Source: Aotearoamyces nothofagi
Taxonomy: Eukaryota > Ascomycota > Leotiomycetes > Leotiales > Tympanidaceae
Direction of reading: 5' to 3'
Length of the DNA stretch: 64,000 bases
Assembly (NCBI GenBank): GCA_015345905.1
Contig: JADDTR010000003.1
Span: forward strand, 124,001-188,000
The position numbers were made by a program, and so were the translations under genes. The stretch's first letter is position 1. The number at the start of each line of letters is the position of its first letter. Positions 11,281-21,386 of the stretch are shown one piece after another. The notes below the pieces were generated by a model. The model ran no database searches. It worked only from the letters and a program-made list of their open reading frames with translations, and was not told the origin of the DNA.

Positions 11281-12639
11281 CAGAACACTCCTGTACTTAC
11301 TTCCCTTCCTGTACAGTGTCCTGTACTTCCTGTACTTCCCTCACTCCCCCCCAGAACCCGACCACGCCTATCCGCGCAGATAATCGAGCTGCCAAGCCTG
11401 GGGCCCTGTGAGCAAGCACGGCAAGTACTTCGCTCCAGTGCGTACTGCACTGTACTTCCGTATGCAGTCGGTACAGGTGCTGTGCGGTGGCCGGTGAGTC
11501 GGTCCAGATATCTCAGCCAGGCCTGCAGCAAGCATCCTTGCTGACAAGCTGGCGTGGCAGGGCAGCTCTCTGGCCGGAAGGGCAGGATTCTGTCAGCACG
11601 CCAGTCGTGCCGGCCAGCACCTGCATGAAGGCACACGCATCCGTCACATCCACCGCATCCGCCGCACCCAGCACTCCAGGAAGTCCGTCCAGCTGATAGA
11701 AAATCTATATTTGCATCTTCTGCGCCGTGTACAGATTCCCCATCTTTCACTCCGTACAGTGCACTGCCGTTTGTAGCCTATTCTTGGATCCCATAGCGCA
11801 TTCAACATTTCTGTACCTGAATTATCCCGTCATACCTCATTTCGAAGCGCTTTTCTACCCTAAGCTTTTTTTTTATCCGACTGTGACACAAGTTGGCAAG
11901 TGTTGAGCAGCAAGCAGGTCTTGGGCAAAAGTATCACGTGCTAGGACGCAGCAAACAGAGAACATGTTGATAACTACTGGCGGCTCCAGAATAAGAGGAT
12001 ATACTTTGATCACCTTTCACTCTATTTCAACAATATCTTTTCGAGGATGAAGTCACTGCCACATCAATAAAGGTATTTACTATCAAGATCATATGTACCC
12101 AAGTGCACGTGATCTTTGTATTGTTCTTTTTCACCGCCACTTGCAAGTGCTTTCAAGAACTTTCAGCCATTTGCAGCAGTACAGTACTCCCACTCAGCCG
12201 ATTTTATATCTTCGTTATGGTCTATGAACAAAGGCGCGGCGGGGAATCACCAGCTACAAAATCCATCGGCTCTTGATCGGGGGATTCACCGGACAAAGCC
12301 TGTGCTGCCATCCACCGAGGAACTTGGACCGAAAGGTGATGTGTCTGAAGACGACGTGACGAGCAGAAAAGAAATTGATGGATTCCTTTTCGCAGCTTGG
12401 AGCCTCGATCCATTTCCTACCAGGCGAACAGGCCGTGCAAAAAAGAAGGCAAACTACCGAGGCTGTGAATGTGGCCAAGAAATCGGTATCGGAGGAGCGT
12501 CCCCTCGACGACGGAGACGATCCAACCTTCCAGCCGATCTTGCAGCTAAAAATTAGAAAAATGACGATGGTTGATTTGTGAGAGACTATCAATATACGCA
12601 AGCCTAATTTACACCTCGCTCTCTTTTCCTCGCTACAGC

Positions 12640-13010
12640 CTGATAAAGGCTCTTGTTCATTTTTCTCTCCTATAGAGTTATAGGATATGCTTAAACGGCG
12701 CGAGTCGGGGTTTATTAGTTTAAATGTTCGGCGCTGGGTATTATTAGGAGTTAATTGTTAGATGGAGAAGGGTTAGGGAGGATTTAGGCTAGTCCCTTTA
12801 GTTTAATTTTACGCCTCCATCAGTTCCCCTGATAGCGTCTTGGAGAAACAGTACCGTGTACCAAGGTTGCTGCTCCGGAAAATATGTGTACAGTACTTTC
12901 AACTCATAGGCATAGCCATACCAGTATAGGTATTTCGAATTAAAAAAATTGATCATATCATCATATATAGATTATATAGATTATAGGGATTATAATTACC
13001 CTGAGACATC
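12640..13010. other. AT-rich patch, possible decayed repeat
   Basis: This stretch is richer in TTAG, TATT and TTAAT than its surroundings and has no open frame. It could be an old repeat altered by C-to-T mutation (RIP), but no family signature remains. This is a composition-based suggestion only. Confidence 0.25.
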
Positions 13011-13170
13011 TAAACCGAAGCTCGCAGCTTCTCTACTCTGCTCGTAGCCTTAGGCATCAAAGTAACCCACGTCACTACCAAGACCACCAAGCCGCGCCTA
13101 TCCTACTCTAACGCTGTATAAGGCATATTTCTGCTCCTTCTCCATCCACAAACATCCATATCACCAAATT

Positions 13171-13590
13171 ATGGAATACCAAGTCCTTGGGCGTCCTTGG
13201 CTTGTTCGGCATGTCGTATCTTCCGTTGCCCCCTTTGCATTTATAGCAACGCTCTGTTATGGCGCACGTCGTCTGATACAGCCAAGGCGCGCTCCATTCT
13301 GTCCAAGACCTTTCTTAGCAACTTGGCCTGCACAGCCTCTGGCTTCAGTCATGGCGAAATTTCTTTTGCATGTCTTTGTCAGAGTACCTCTGTTTCTTCC
13401 TCGTTCATTTTTCGTGAACGAATTCTGTCTTCTCGATCTCTATATTTTGTTTTTTTGGAGTGAGCATATCCTCCCCTTCGGTCACTCTTTCCATCGCAAA
13501 GGCATAAAGTTCGGCGAGATCGTGGAACTACGAGCTCTGACTGCTGTATTATTAACTCTCCTCCTTTCCTACCATCATAGCCAGGCATAA
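13171..13590 (+). CDS. Small ORF of uncertain status in the GH76 gene leader
   Basis: A 139-residue frame starts at ATG 13171, directly after a plausible core promoter (GTATAAGG near 13117 and a pyrimidine-rich start region). The product has several hydrophobic stretches and matches nothing I recognise. It may instead be part of a long 5' leader of the downstream mannosidase gene, with the ORF being chance. Listed because the promoter-like context is better than for other unassigned ORFs nearby. Confidence 0.2.
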   Translation: MEYQVLGRPWLVRHVVSSVAPFAFIATLCYGARRLIQPRRAPFCPRPFLATWPAQPLASVMAKFLLHVFVRVPLFLPRSFFVNEFCLLDLYILFFWSEHILPFGHSFHRKGIKFGEIVELRALTAVLLTLLLSYHHSQA

Positions 13591-13683
13591 CGTCGACTGC
13601 TGGCAAGAGTCCAACTTTGTGTCTCCACCTTATCCGCCGTCCTGAAAAGGGTCACGATACTTTCGGTCCCGATACGATACATT

Positions 13684-15164
13684 ATGAAGCTACATCAGTT
13701 AGCATATCTGATAGCTGCTTGTATTTATAGTTGCTCTACTGTCGCCGCAATCGAGTTAGATGTTACTTCAGAGAGTAAGGATGCCTGTGGCAGATTCTAG
13801 GGCATAGCTAACGTACTTAGCCTCCATAAAGAGTGCTGCCAGCACAGTTGCCTATGGGCTTATGAAATGGTATACCGGAAACAACACAGGTGATGTCCCA
13901 GGAAACCTTCCCAGTCCATACTACTGGTGGCAGTGCGGAGCAATGTTTGGGTCGATGATCGACTATTGGTATTATACGGGCGACAGCACGTACAACTCTG
14001 TGGTCACTCAAGGGCTTCTCCACCAAGTTGGAGAGGACGAAAATTTTATGCCCGTTAACCAGACTCGAACTCTGGGAAATGATGACCAGGCATTTTGGGG
14101 TATGACAGCTATGACAGCGGCAGAAGTAAAATTCCCAGACCCTCCCGACGGCCAGCCACAGTGGCTGGCTTTGGCACAAGCGGTTTTCAATTCTCAGACA
14201 CCTCGCTGGGATAATTCAAGTTGTGGAGGTGGATTGAAGTGGCAGATATTTACCTTCAATACGGGATATAACTATAAAAATGCTGTGTCGAATGGAGCCT
14301 TCTTCAATTTAGCTGCTAGGCTTGCTGTTTATACTGGGAACCAGACATATGCAGATTGGGCTTCCAAAACCTGGAATTGGATGGAGGATATTGGAATAAT
14401 GGATGATGCATGGAACATATACGATGGCTCAGATGACCTGTTGAACTGCACAGAACTCAATCTGATCCAGTGGACGTATAACGCCGGAATTTTCCTCAGT
14501 GGTGCTGCATTCATGTACAATTTTGTAAGTCTACCCTCCATTCGTATCGTACCAGTATACTGTATATGATCTAGTAAATGTTGACTAATGACAACAGACC
14601 GACGCTGACCCAGTCTGGCGCAACCGCACCGAAGGCGTGCTCGCCCGTACTCTTGATGTGTTCTTCGACGACGCAGGCATCATGTATGAAGCCTGCGAAC
14701 TGTCCAGCAACTGCAACCACGATCAATACTCGTTCAAAGCATACCTCTCCCGGTGGATGGCTGCAACGAGCCAAATCGCTCCATTTACGTCTGCGCTTAT
14801 CCTGCCTGCACTGGAAACTTCAGCGAAAGCAGCGGCGCAGCAATGTAGTGGCGGAAGCGACGGGGTTACATGCGGTGCAAAATGGACAGACACCAGCACA
14901 TGGGACGGCACATACGGCGTTGGGCAACAGATGGGGGCATTAGAAGTCATCCAGGGGCTCTTGATTGAGAATACCCAGGGATTGGTAACAGATGCCACCG
15001 GTGGGACCAGCGTGGGAGACCCGAGCGCAGGCAGTGGTGCTGAGAGAGATCCCACAGAATACGGGTCTGTTAAAATAACAACTGCAGATAGGGTAGGAGC
15101 AGGGGTGTTAACGACTGGCGTGCTATTGGCATTTTTGAGCGTGTGCTTTTTTATGATTAAATAG
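13684..15164 (+). CDS. GPI-anchored mannan endo-1,6-alpha-mannosidase (GH76, Dcw1/Dfg5 type)
   Basis: Exons 13684-13774, 13821-14524 and 14598-15164 give 453 residues. Dcw1/Dfg5 proteins cross-link GPI-anchored mannoproteins to cell-wall glucan, working at the plasma membrane and wall. A signal peptide (about 1-22, ending TVAA) is followed by the GH76 alpha/alpha barrel with its paired aspartates in the motif GNDDQAFWG (about 118-119), conserved [11 protein letters not shown] and GGGLKWQ blocks, and many N-glycosylation sequons. The C-terminus has a small-residue region (near 405-430) and a hydrophobic tail (about 433-451), the pattern of a GPI-attachment signal. Introns are 46 and 73 nt. Length fits the family. 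Which paralogue of the Dcw1/Dfg5 set this is cannot be told from sequence alone. Confidence 0.93.
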
Positions 15165-16407
15165 TGAGGAGTTCTGGGGTGCATGGGTTTGCCTGGTTGG
15201 CATTTTGTATTAGTCTGTCAAAGCTTGAAGCTTTTGTATATATCCACAACACTGCTATATGCTCTTATGAAATGTCTTGTCCTGAATTTTCTAGGAGGCC
15301 CAGTGAGAAGGGATATTACTAATTGCTACCCCCTATTCACTTTTTGAGAGATGTGCACGTTGTGGTGGGTACTACAGAGATACTCTAAATGCCCAGTCTA
15401 ATATTTTGCTGTTAGAGAAGTCTTTAGGCAATCTGGTACTACAGACTACACAGACCGCTACAGCTCCAGAGACGAGGACCAGAATGACTCAAGCAAGGCA
15501 GAAGAATATCAAGACGGTTATCGCGGACCGAACAGGAAACACCAAGTGACGAAGGTGAAGCTAAGGCTCGGAGAAGAGAACCAATATGCCAACGAGGCCC
15601 GGAGAGATCCACCAGAGATATTACTGTATAACAAGTATCGATATGCCTCGGCCGTTTTTGAGGCCATCCTGGGAGTAGGACGACGGGCGCGCCCTGTCCT
15701 CCTACAGACGCATTGAGCTGCCATTGGGGAAAGCTTCGCTTCTGCCAGGTGGCCATCGTCGCAGATGTGGTGAGCTGCGTGCACGGCATATGCCACAGGT
15801 GACTGGGAGCTCGAGATGGAAGTCACGTCTCGGCCGATCAATATATCTGTCTTGACTTCTACTTCTAGAAATGGGATGGTGTGGAGAGAGGAGGGAGAGA
15901 TGTCGCAACAGCTGCTGTGTTGACGTCGGATTCGGGATATGACTCATGACCCCCAGCTCTGATACCACAGCTTGCCGGCAGACAGATACGGCGGATCTTT
16001 GCGAGATATCTGGCCTCTCCTTGTGAGGAGCTCTGCCGTGCTGACTTCTTCCGGCACGCGCTGGCCAGACACGTATGCCAGAGCACAGCGTCGTGCCTCC
16101 CCTCCTGAGCTGCAATTGTCAATATAAGCCCCTGGCGGGCAGCTTGCGTGCCTCTAGCAAGCCAGATAAGACTTCCGCTCTTGGGTACCTACTTATCGCC
16201 ATATCAGCTCCGGGACAGGTATCACTCAGATCCAGGAACACTAGCTTTTCGGGGAAGGTTCTCTGCAATCCTACTGCCGGACTGTGTGGCTGATAGGGAG
16301 TCGAGATGTCTCGTGTGTATCGAAACGTGTTCATCTGCGGGTATAAGTAGCAGCCAAAACCAAAGGATCTCTCTCCCCCTTCCTACCGGCATCCATACTC
16401 TTCCAGA
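15165..16407. other. Intergenic, mannosidase 3' flank and GNAT promoter
   Basis: No supported exon. Overlapping ORFs on the minus strand (15439-16122) have no conserved motif. A TATA-like TATAAG at 16342-16347 sits 61-66 bp before the GNAT start codon, followed by a CT-rich stretch, which fits a core promoter. Confidence 0.5.
16342..16347 (+). promoter_or_regulatory. TATA box of the GNAT gene
   Basis: TATAAG in the context GGGTATAAGTAG, 61 bp from its end to ATG 16408, with a CT-rich run in between that is typical of fungal transcription starts. Confidence 0.5.
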
Positions 16408-17155
16408 ATGCATTTCTCGGTCCAGCCTGTCTCCCCTTCCGACGCGCCAGGCCTCGCGGCCGCCATGATGAGCGCCATGTACACCGACCCTCACTGGGTC
16501 GTCCTCTGGCGCGAGCCCTGCCTGGAAGCCATCAGCGGCACCAAGACCAAGCGGCACCAGAAGGCCATCGACGACGAGTCTGGCGAGGTAGTGGGCTATG
16601 CGCGCTGGCTCCTCCCGCCCGCTCTGGCCGGGCAGAGGGCGTGGGGAGAGGCGCAGGTTTCTCAGCCACCCGCGGACGAGCGCCAGCTGTTCGAGGAGAT
16701 GTTCGACGGCGCAACGCACGACGGGCAGCTCAGGGGCATGAAATCGGAGATGATGGAGTTCCTCGGCCGGCCGCTGGAGGAAGCCGACGCGGCGATCATG
16801 AGAGACGGCCCCTATCTGGGTAAGCTGTCCCCCCCCCACTCCCCCGCGGACCCGTCCGCCTGATGCCGTCTTAATCTGAACGTCTCTTTTTCTTTTCTCT
16901 GCAGCTCTGGACTACTTGACGGTGGCTCCTGCGTTTCAGCGGAGAGGTGTCGCGAGCATGCTCGTGCGGAGCGGGCTCGAGGTGGCGGATGCCTGTGGAC
17001 TGAAGACGTACGTGATGTCTTCGCAGGCGGGCCTGAAAGTCTATCTGAATCACGGCTTCGAGGTCGTGCGGACCGTGGAGACGGATTATTCTCGGTATGG
17101 AGGAGTCGAGCCTCATGTGCAACATTTCCTGGTGAGACAGCCCGTGTCGGTGTAG
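16408..17155 (+). CDS. GNAT-family N-acetyltransferase
   Basis: Exons 16408-16819 and 16905-17155 (85-nt intron, GTAAGC to GCAG) give 220 residues. GNAT enzymes transfer acetyl from acetyl-CoA to amines; the substrate here is unknown. The acetyl-CoA loop is visible in exon 2 as LTVAPAFQRRGVASMLV (motif A, Q/R-x-x-G-x-A/G), followed by the C-terminal strand and helix block ending YLNHGFEVV. The N-terminal half (WLLPPALAG and acidic segments) resembles the fungal group of GNAT proteins that modify small molecules rather than histones; that is inference. Codons are strongly GC-rich at third positions compared with neighbouring genes, consistent with the GC-rich island it borders. No neighbour suggests a pathway. 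Confidence 0.9.
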
Positions 17156-18750
17156 AAGTAGATGAGGAACGGCCGATACGCCTCTAGTAGATTTGAGGCT
17201 TCGGACGTGATATGGGGAATAGCCGTAGCTGGCATAATCATAATCATAATAATCAATACCACGGTTTCGAAGACCTGCTTTCAGCTAGCTTATACTGATG
17301 GCATGACGGGTTTGGAGAACTTTTCATATGGACAGTGCAGACACTCAGGAGGCGCTTTTCGTACAACAGCCGATAGTTTCGAACAAGATCAAGTCTACTA
17401 ACAGTACTAACAGTAGTCTCCGTACTCTCCTAAACCTACCAGTATAGCCCTAACCCCCAAGCCAAATTTATGACAACAAGCAGAACAACCTCTTTCATCC
17501 AACTCACCAAGAACCAGCCAACAGAACCAATCAAACAACCATCTATCCGACTTCCGGCACCTCTGTGCCCGAGCCCAGAAAATAATCAACACCCACAGTC
17601 TTCCTTTCCCAATCCCATTCCCTCCAAGCCCAATCGATAGCCCGTGCCTCCGTACCCGATGAGACCTGTCTATGCGTACATGAAGTACAGATGCTTGCAG
17701 CTCTTCTACGAGATACCAACCTTGCTTCCAACATCACGAGATCAGTACCAGCCTTGCTTGACGGAATAGAAGCAGCGAGACGAGACGAGACAAAGACCAC
17801 CCGATCCCAATCCCAATCCCACAGCTAAATATCCACCAATGCCTGCCCGCCTGCCTATCCATCCATCATATGGGAGCTCCCAGTCATGCCTACCACATCT
17901 CCCAGTCCCAATCACAGTCCCAGTCACAGTCCCACCGGTACCCATACCCAAGCCGAAAAGCAAAGGAGCAAAGAGCAGGAAAAAAAAAAGTATAAAAAAA
18001 GTATAAAAAAACCCCCAACAGCCGGAGGAAAGGATCCTAAACTAACTTTTTACCCGGTCCCTGAAAGACGCAGAGAGGGCGGTCACGAGCGTGCGTGCAT
18101 GGATGGATGGGGCTAAGACGGTGCAGGGAGGGGCAGCACAGCGTCGTACCGCTTGCTACTCGTGCCCTGTCAGCGAGCAGAGCGATAGATGGATAGATGG
18201 AACTTTATATCCCCCACCCTCTTCCTCTTCCTCCTTCCTCTCCTCCTCCTGCAAAACATACAGTGCAGGAGCGAGACTGTCTTTTGTTTTGAGGAGGCCC
18301 GTTGGGATGGAATGGGGAGGTCATGGAAAGTGTAGGATGGTGATACGGAACCATACAGGATTAGCTCTGGTTGACCTCGTTCTGGTGGCGATATGGTTTT
18401 GATTGATGGCGGTGAACTTGCAGTATCATACACATCAGATGGACTCGGAAGTGTGTTGTTCCGACTAGCTGCAAATGGGCATACATGTTCTGTGATTCTA
18501 TGGTTGTTAGGGCTTGATATTGCAGCAGACGAGCACGTATTTGCCCATGCCAACCCGTATGCAGCTCCCATCTCTGCTCGAAAAGATGCAGGGTCCCTCA
18601 GTTGGCCGTCAGGAATCTCATCTCTACTCCAAGACAGCTCATTCTGGATTCTGGATTCCGCAAGTCTATTCTATGACGTGGGCAGAGGCAAGCCTCTATT
18701 GCAACAGAACCTGGGCCTCGTCAGCTCCAGGCCGTCATCTGATCCAGATC
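17156..18750. other. Intergenic repeat-bearing stretch
   Basis: Low-complexity DNA: CCCAGTCCCAATCACAGT-type repeats (17870-17940), a duplicated A-rich unit GTATAAAAAAA (17985-18011), and CTTCCTCC tracts (18215-18250). No coding exon was recognised before the terminal exon of the small gene at 18751. Confidence 0.5.
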
Positions 18751-20004
18751 CTAGCTTTTCTCTGCCTCTTTACCAGTCGAGCGGCCAGGATCGCCCTTCA
18801 CACTCGCATCCTCAACCTTCCCCCGCTCGTTCTCGTCGAAACTGGCCAGCAAGTCATCGAGCTTGCGCTCTAGGCTCGTGAGGTTCGACTCTAGTGCCTG
18901 TGCCGTCTGCTCGCCCCTGACGATGCGCGTGATTTGTTAGTGGGTGGCTCGGCCAGAGAGACAAGAGTCAGGAGAGCAGATAAGTCAGCATCATGGAAGC
19001 TTGGAATGGCGGCATGGGAGAGTGGCATGATGAGCGAGAGGCCATCTTATCTCGACGTGTTGGGCGTGGTTTGCAGACGCATCCACGAAGGATTAACGCA
19101 GCCGATGGAGGGTTTGGCCGGGAGGGTTTGGCCGGGAGGTCCCCGGAAGCTGCAGAACCGTGGCAGGCAGGTGGTTGTCGCCGGGCAGCAACTGCCACCC
19201 AACCACCGTGCCCCCCTGCCCCCCTGCCATGCTCAGATCTCGCTCGATAGGCGAGACCGAAGGACGGAATATCCGATCCGAGCACCGGAGACGGATTCCG
19301 CGCCGGACGCGAGCGGAGCGGAGCAGATCAGAGCAGATCAGAGCAGATCAGAGCAGATCAGAGCAGAGCAGAGCACCTTCGAGTGCCCGAATGACGCCCG
19401 TCTCGAGGGAGGCGGAGGCCGACGACGGGGTCCCGAGCGCACTTGCGCAGCGGCCATGTAGCATAGGAAAAGAAACCAAGAAAGCAAAGAGGCAAACAAA
19501 GAGGCAAACAAAGAGGCAAACAAGCAAACAGGAATGACTAGCACTGAGGGTGGGAGTGGGAGCGGGAGTGGGACTTCCATGGAAGTGTCGGGGACTCGAG
19601 ATGCAGATACGACAGATACGACAGATACAATTGCTGCACAAGTACATACCGGCTAAGGTCACGGAAAGCCTAGATGGGATTTGTAGCGTCAGCCAGGGTT
19701 TCTCGTAGGGTTTCTCGTAGGGTCCCCGTAGGGTCCCCGTAGGGTCCCCGTAGGGTCCCCGTAGGGTCCCCGTAGGGTCTCTGCAGGGTCTCTATAGGGT
19801 CTCTGCAGGGTCTTTTCAGCGCTGCCATGACGCAGCAGGCATGCGCGAGGTGGAGAGACCAGAAGAGAATAAAACAAGGCCCGACGGCGCCAGCGAGCCG
19901 GTGAGCCAGAACTAAGGCAGCTGTGGCAGGCGGGCAGGTTCCTAGACTGGCAGACTGGCAGAACAGCAGCAGTCCCGGGGGCCAGAGAGCCGAGCGACGA
20001 GAGC

Positions 20005-20035
<31 letters not shown>

Positions 20036-20552
20036 CGAGAGAGGCAGTGACAGCTCAACCACCAGGTGCACTCGCTGCCTGTTCCCTGTTCTAGAGCGAA
20101 CATTGTGCACACATACACACACACACACACACATACGGCAATGGGCATTCCCGCATGTCTGCAACCGCGTCAGGGTCTGCCACAACAGGGTCTGCCACAG
20201 CAGGGTCTGCAACATGCGCATCTCAGGTGTGCTCTCGGCGTCTGGGCCCTTTGCTCCCGCCCTGCCTCTGAATCTCCAGGCTGCATACACATACACAGCC
20301 AGAGGCCGAGCGGACAGGGAACCTGAGTCAGGCAGGCAGGCAGGCAGGCAGCAAGCAGGCAGGAAGAGGGAAGCAGGAAAAAGGAAAAGAGGGAAGAAGA
20401 AAGGAAAAAAAGAGGAGACGGAGAAGAGCAGGATGCCATCATACCTGCGCTAGATCTGCATCGGACGCCCGAGGTGCTGGTGCTGGCGGTGTTGATGCTG
20501 GGCTGGACGAGGCAGGACCGCCTTCTGGGCGATTCTTCGACGCGGATGCCAT
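18751..20552 (-). CDS. Small conserved-looking coiled-coil protein with repeat-filled introns
   Basis: Three exons, 20445-20552, 19650-19669 and 18751-18916, join in phase (0 then 2) into 97 residues. Exon 1 is Ala/Pro/Ser-rich and ends DADLAQ; the 20-nt exon 2 encodes AFRDLSR; exon 3 begins GEQTAQALESNLTSLERKLD and ends with a charged tail, AEKS. Residues 37-75 form one amphipathic, probably coiled-coil helix. Splice signals are good: GCTGAC branch and CATCTAG acceptor for exon 2, GTATGT donor after it, CACTAAC branch and CGTCAG acceptor for exon 3; only the first donor (GTATGA) is less typical. Introns of 775 and 733 nt are more than ten times the local norm and consist largely of tandem repeats. 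I do not recognise a function. The family seems to me to recur in ascomycetes, but I cannot check that here. Confidence 0.62.
19321..19376. repeat. Decamer tandem repeat GAGCAGATCA x4 plus GAGCA copies
   Basis: Four perfect 10-bp copies (19321-19360) followed by GAGCA pentamers. It lies inside intron 2 of the small gene at 18751-20552. Confidence 0.9.
19484..19530. repeat. Tandem 12-mer AGAGGCAAACAA
   Basis: Three copies plus partial units, within intron 2 of the small minus-strand gene. Confidence 0.85.
19695..19817. repeat. Minisatellite AGGGTCCCCGT, 11 copies
   Basis: AGGGT recurs at 19695, 19707, 19719, 19730, 19741, 19752, 19763, 19774, 19785, 19796 and 19807: two 12-bp steps and then regular 11-bp steps. 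Sequence changes in blocks from TTTCTC to CCCC to CTCT types. The array ends 25 nt from the exon 2 acceptor of the small gene, just before the branch site in transcript sense. Confidence 0.92.
20005..20133. repeat. GA and CA dinucleotide microsatellites
   Basis: A GA run near 20007-20037 and a CA run near 20107-20133, both within intron 1 of the small minus-strand gene. Confidence 0.85.
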
Positions 20553-20561
20553 TGCCGTGGG

Positions 20562-20646
20562 TGTGGACGTGGACGTGGACGTGGATGTAGATGTAGATGT
20601 AGATGCAGATGCGGATGTGGATGTAGATGCGGATGCGGATGCAGAT
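20562..20646. repeat. Hexamer array drifting GTGGAC to GTAGAT to GCGGAT
   Basis: About 14 hexamers in blocks of related sequence, starting 10 bp upstream of the start codon of the small minus-strand gene. It would lie in that gene's 5' leader or core promoter. Confidence 0.85.
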
Positions 20647-21049
20647 AGCGAGGGACGTATGCAGGGTCCAGCGGTGTAGCGACGCTTGCGACTTGTGGTA
20701 TGTGTATTGTGTCTGTCTGTCTGTCCGTCTGTCTGTACGGTACGGATGGGCGGGCAGGCAGGCAGACGACGGGCAGGCAGGCGGGCAGACGGGATGTACT
20801 ATGTACTGTATATATATGCCAAATCTCGGTAGGTGGGTACAGTAGAGGAGAGGAGAGGAGGGAAGCGGAGTGGGTGACTGGGAGGGTGGTGTATGTTGCT
20901 GTTCGGTGCTGCGCTTTCCTTTCTGTGCTATTCTACACTATACTATAGGCTATACTGCTATTTTATATTATACCATAGGCTATACTATGCTCTATTGTAC
21001 TGTGTCTATTGTACTGTGCTGTGGGGTGGTGGTAGGGAAGGGAGTTGAG

Positions 21050-21221
21050 GGTGTAGGAATATGCTATGGGAATATGCTGTGGGAATGGAAGAGGGCGCTG
21101 GGATAGCCTGTAGGAATAGCCTGTAGGAATAGCCTGTAGGAATGGAATAGGTGTAGGAATAGCCTGTAGGAATAGCCTATAGGAACGGAATAGGGCGTAG
21201 GAATAGCCTGTAGGAATAGCC
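21050..21221. repeat. Tandem repeat of about 13 bp, TAGGAATAGCCTG
   Basis: About eleven units of TAGGAATAGCCTG, some replaced by TAGGAATGGAATAGGTG variants. A second unrelated AT-rich repeat (CTATACTATAGG type) precedes it at about 20935-21000. Confidence 0.85.
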
Positions 21222-21290
21222 CGCAAGGCCCAGCGTTAGGGGGCGTCGGTAGGGGCTTCAGGGTGTATAGCATACAGAGAGGACCCTGGG

Positions 21291-21386
21291 TGCCTGGCTA
21301 CTGTACACCACTGTACAGCACTGTACCCTTATGCCAGGCTACCGTACAGTACCGTACCCTCACGCCTGGCTACCGTACCGCACGAC
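21291..21386. repeat. Three-copy repeat with CTGGCTACCGTAC core
   Basis: Three diverged copies of a unit of about 33 bp, each beginning GGCTAC(T/C)GTAC and containing ACTGTAC or ACCGTAC cores, ending CCCTCACGC-like. Confidence 0.7.

Larger units (their letters stand above)
9984..13683. other. 3.7-kb gene-poor region
   Basis: No conserved coding exon was recognised. It contains the MARVEL-like gene promoter, short tandem repeats (11015-11100, 11246-11280), an AT-rich patch (12640-13010) and a TATA-containing promoter-like segment near 13115-13170. Several GTAC-rich motifs occur at about 11300-11480 and 12175-12190. Confidence 0.5.

Noticed and set aside
11037-11750. 237-residue minus-strand ORF
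   Set aside because: Cys-rich artefact of the CAGAG and ACAGGGCATC repeats.
12116-12556. 146-residue plus-strand ORF near a CACGTG box
   Set aside because: Adjacent frames are equally open and composition is not protein-like after residue 110; could be a relic but nothing supports it.
19321-19817. Regularly spaced short repeats, CRISPR-like at first glance
   Set aside because: Units of 10-12 bp are contiguous with no spacers, and the host is a eukaryote.
19670-20296. 208-residue minus-strand ORF over repeats
   Set aside because: Encoded peptide is a translation of the 11-bp minisatellite and GA/CA microsatellites; better explained as intron 1 of the small gene.
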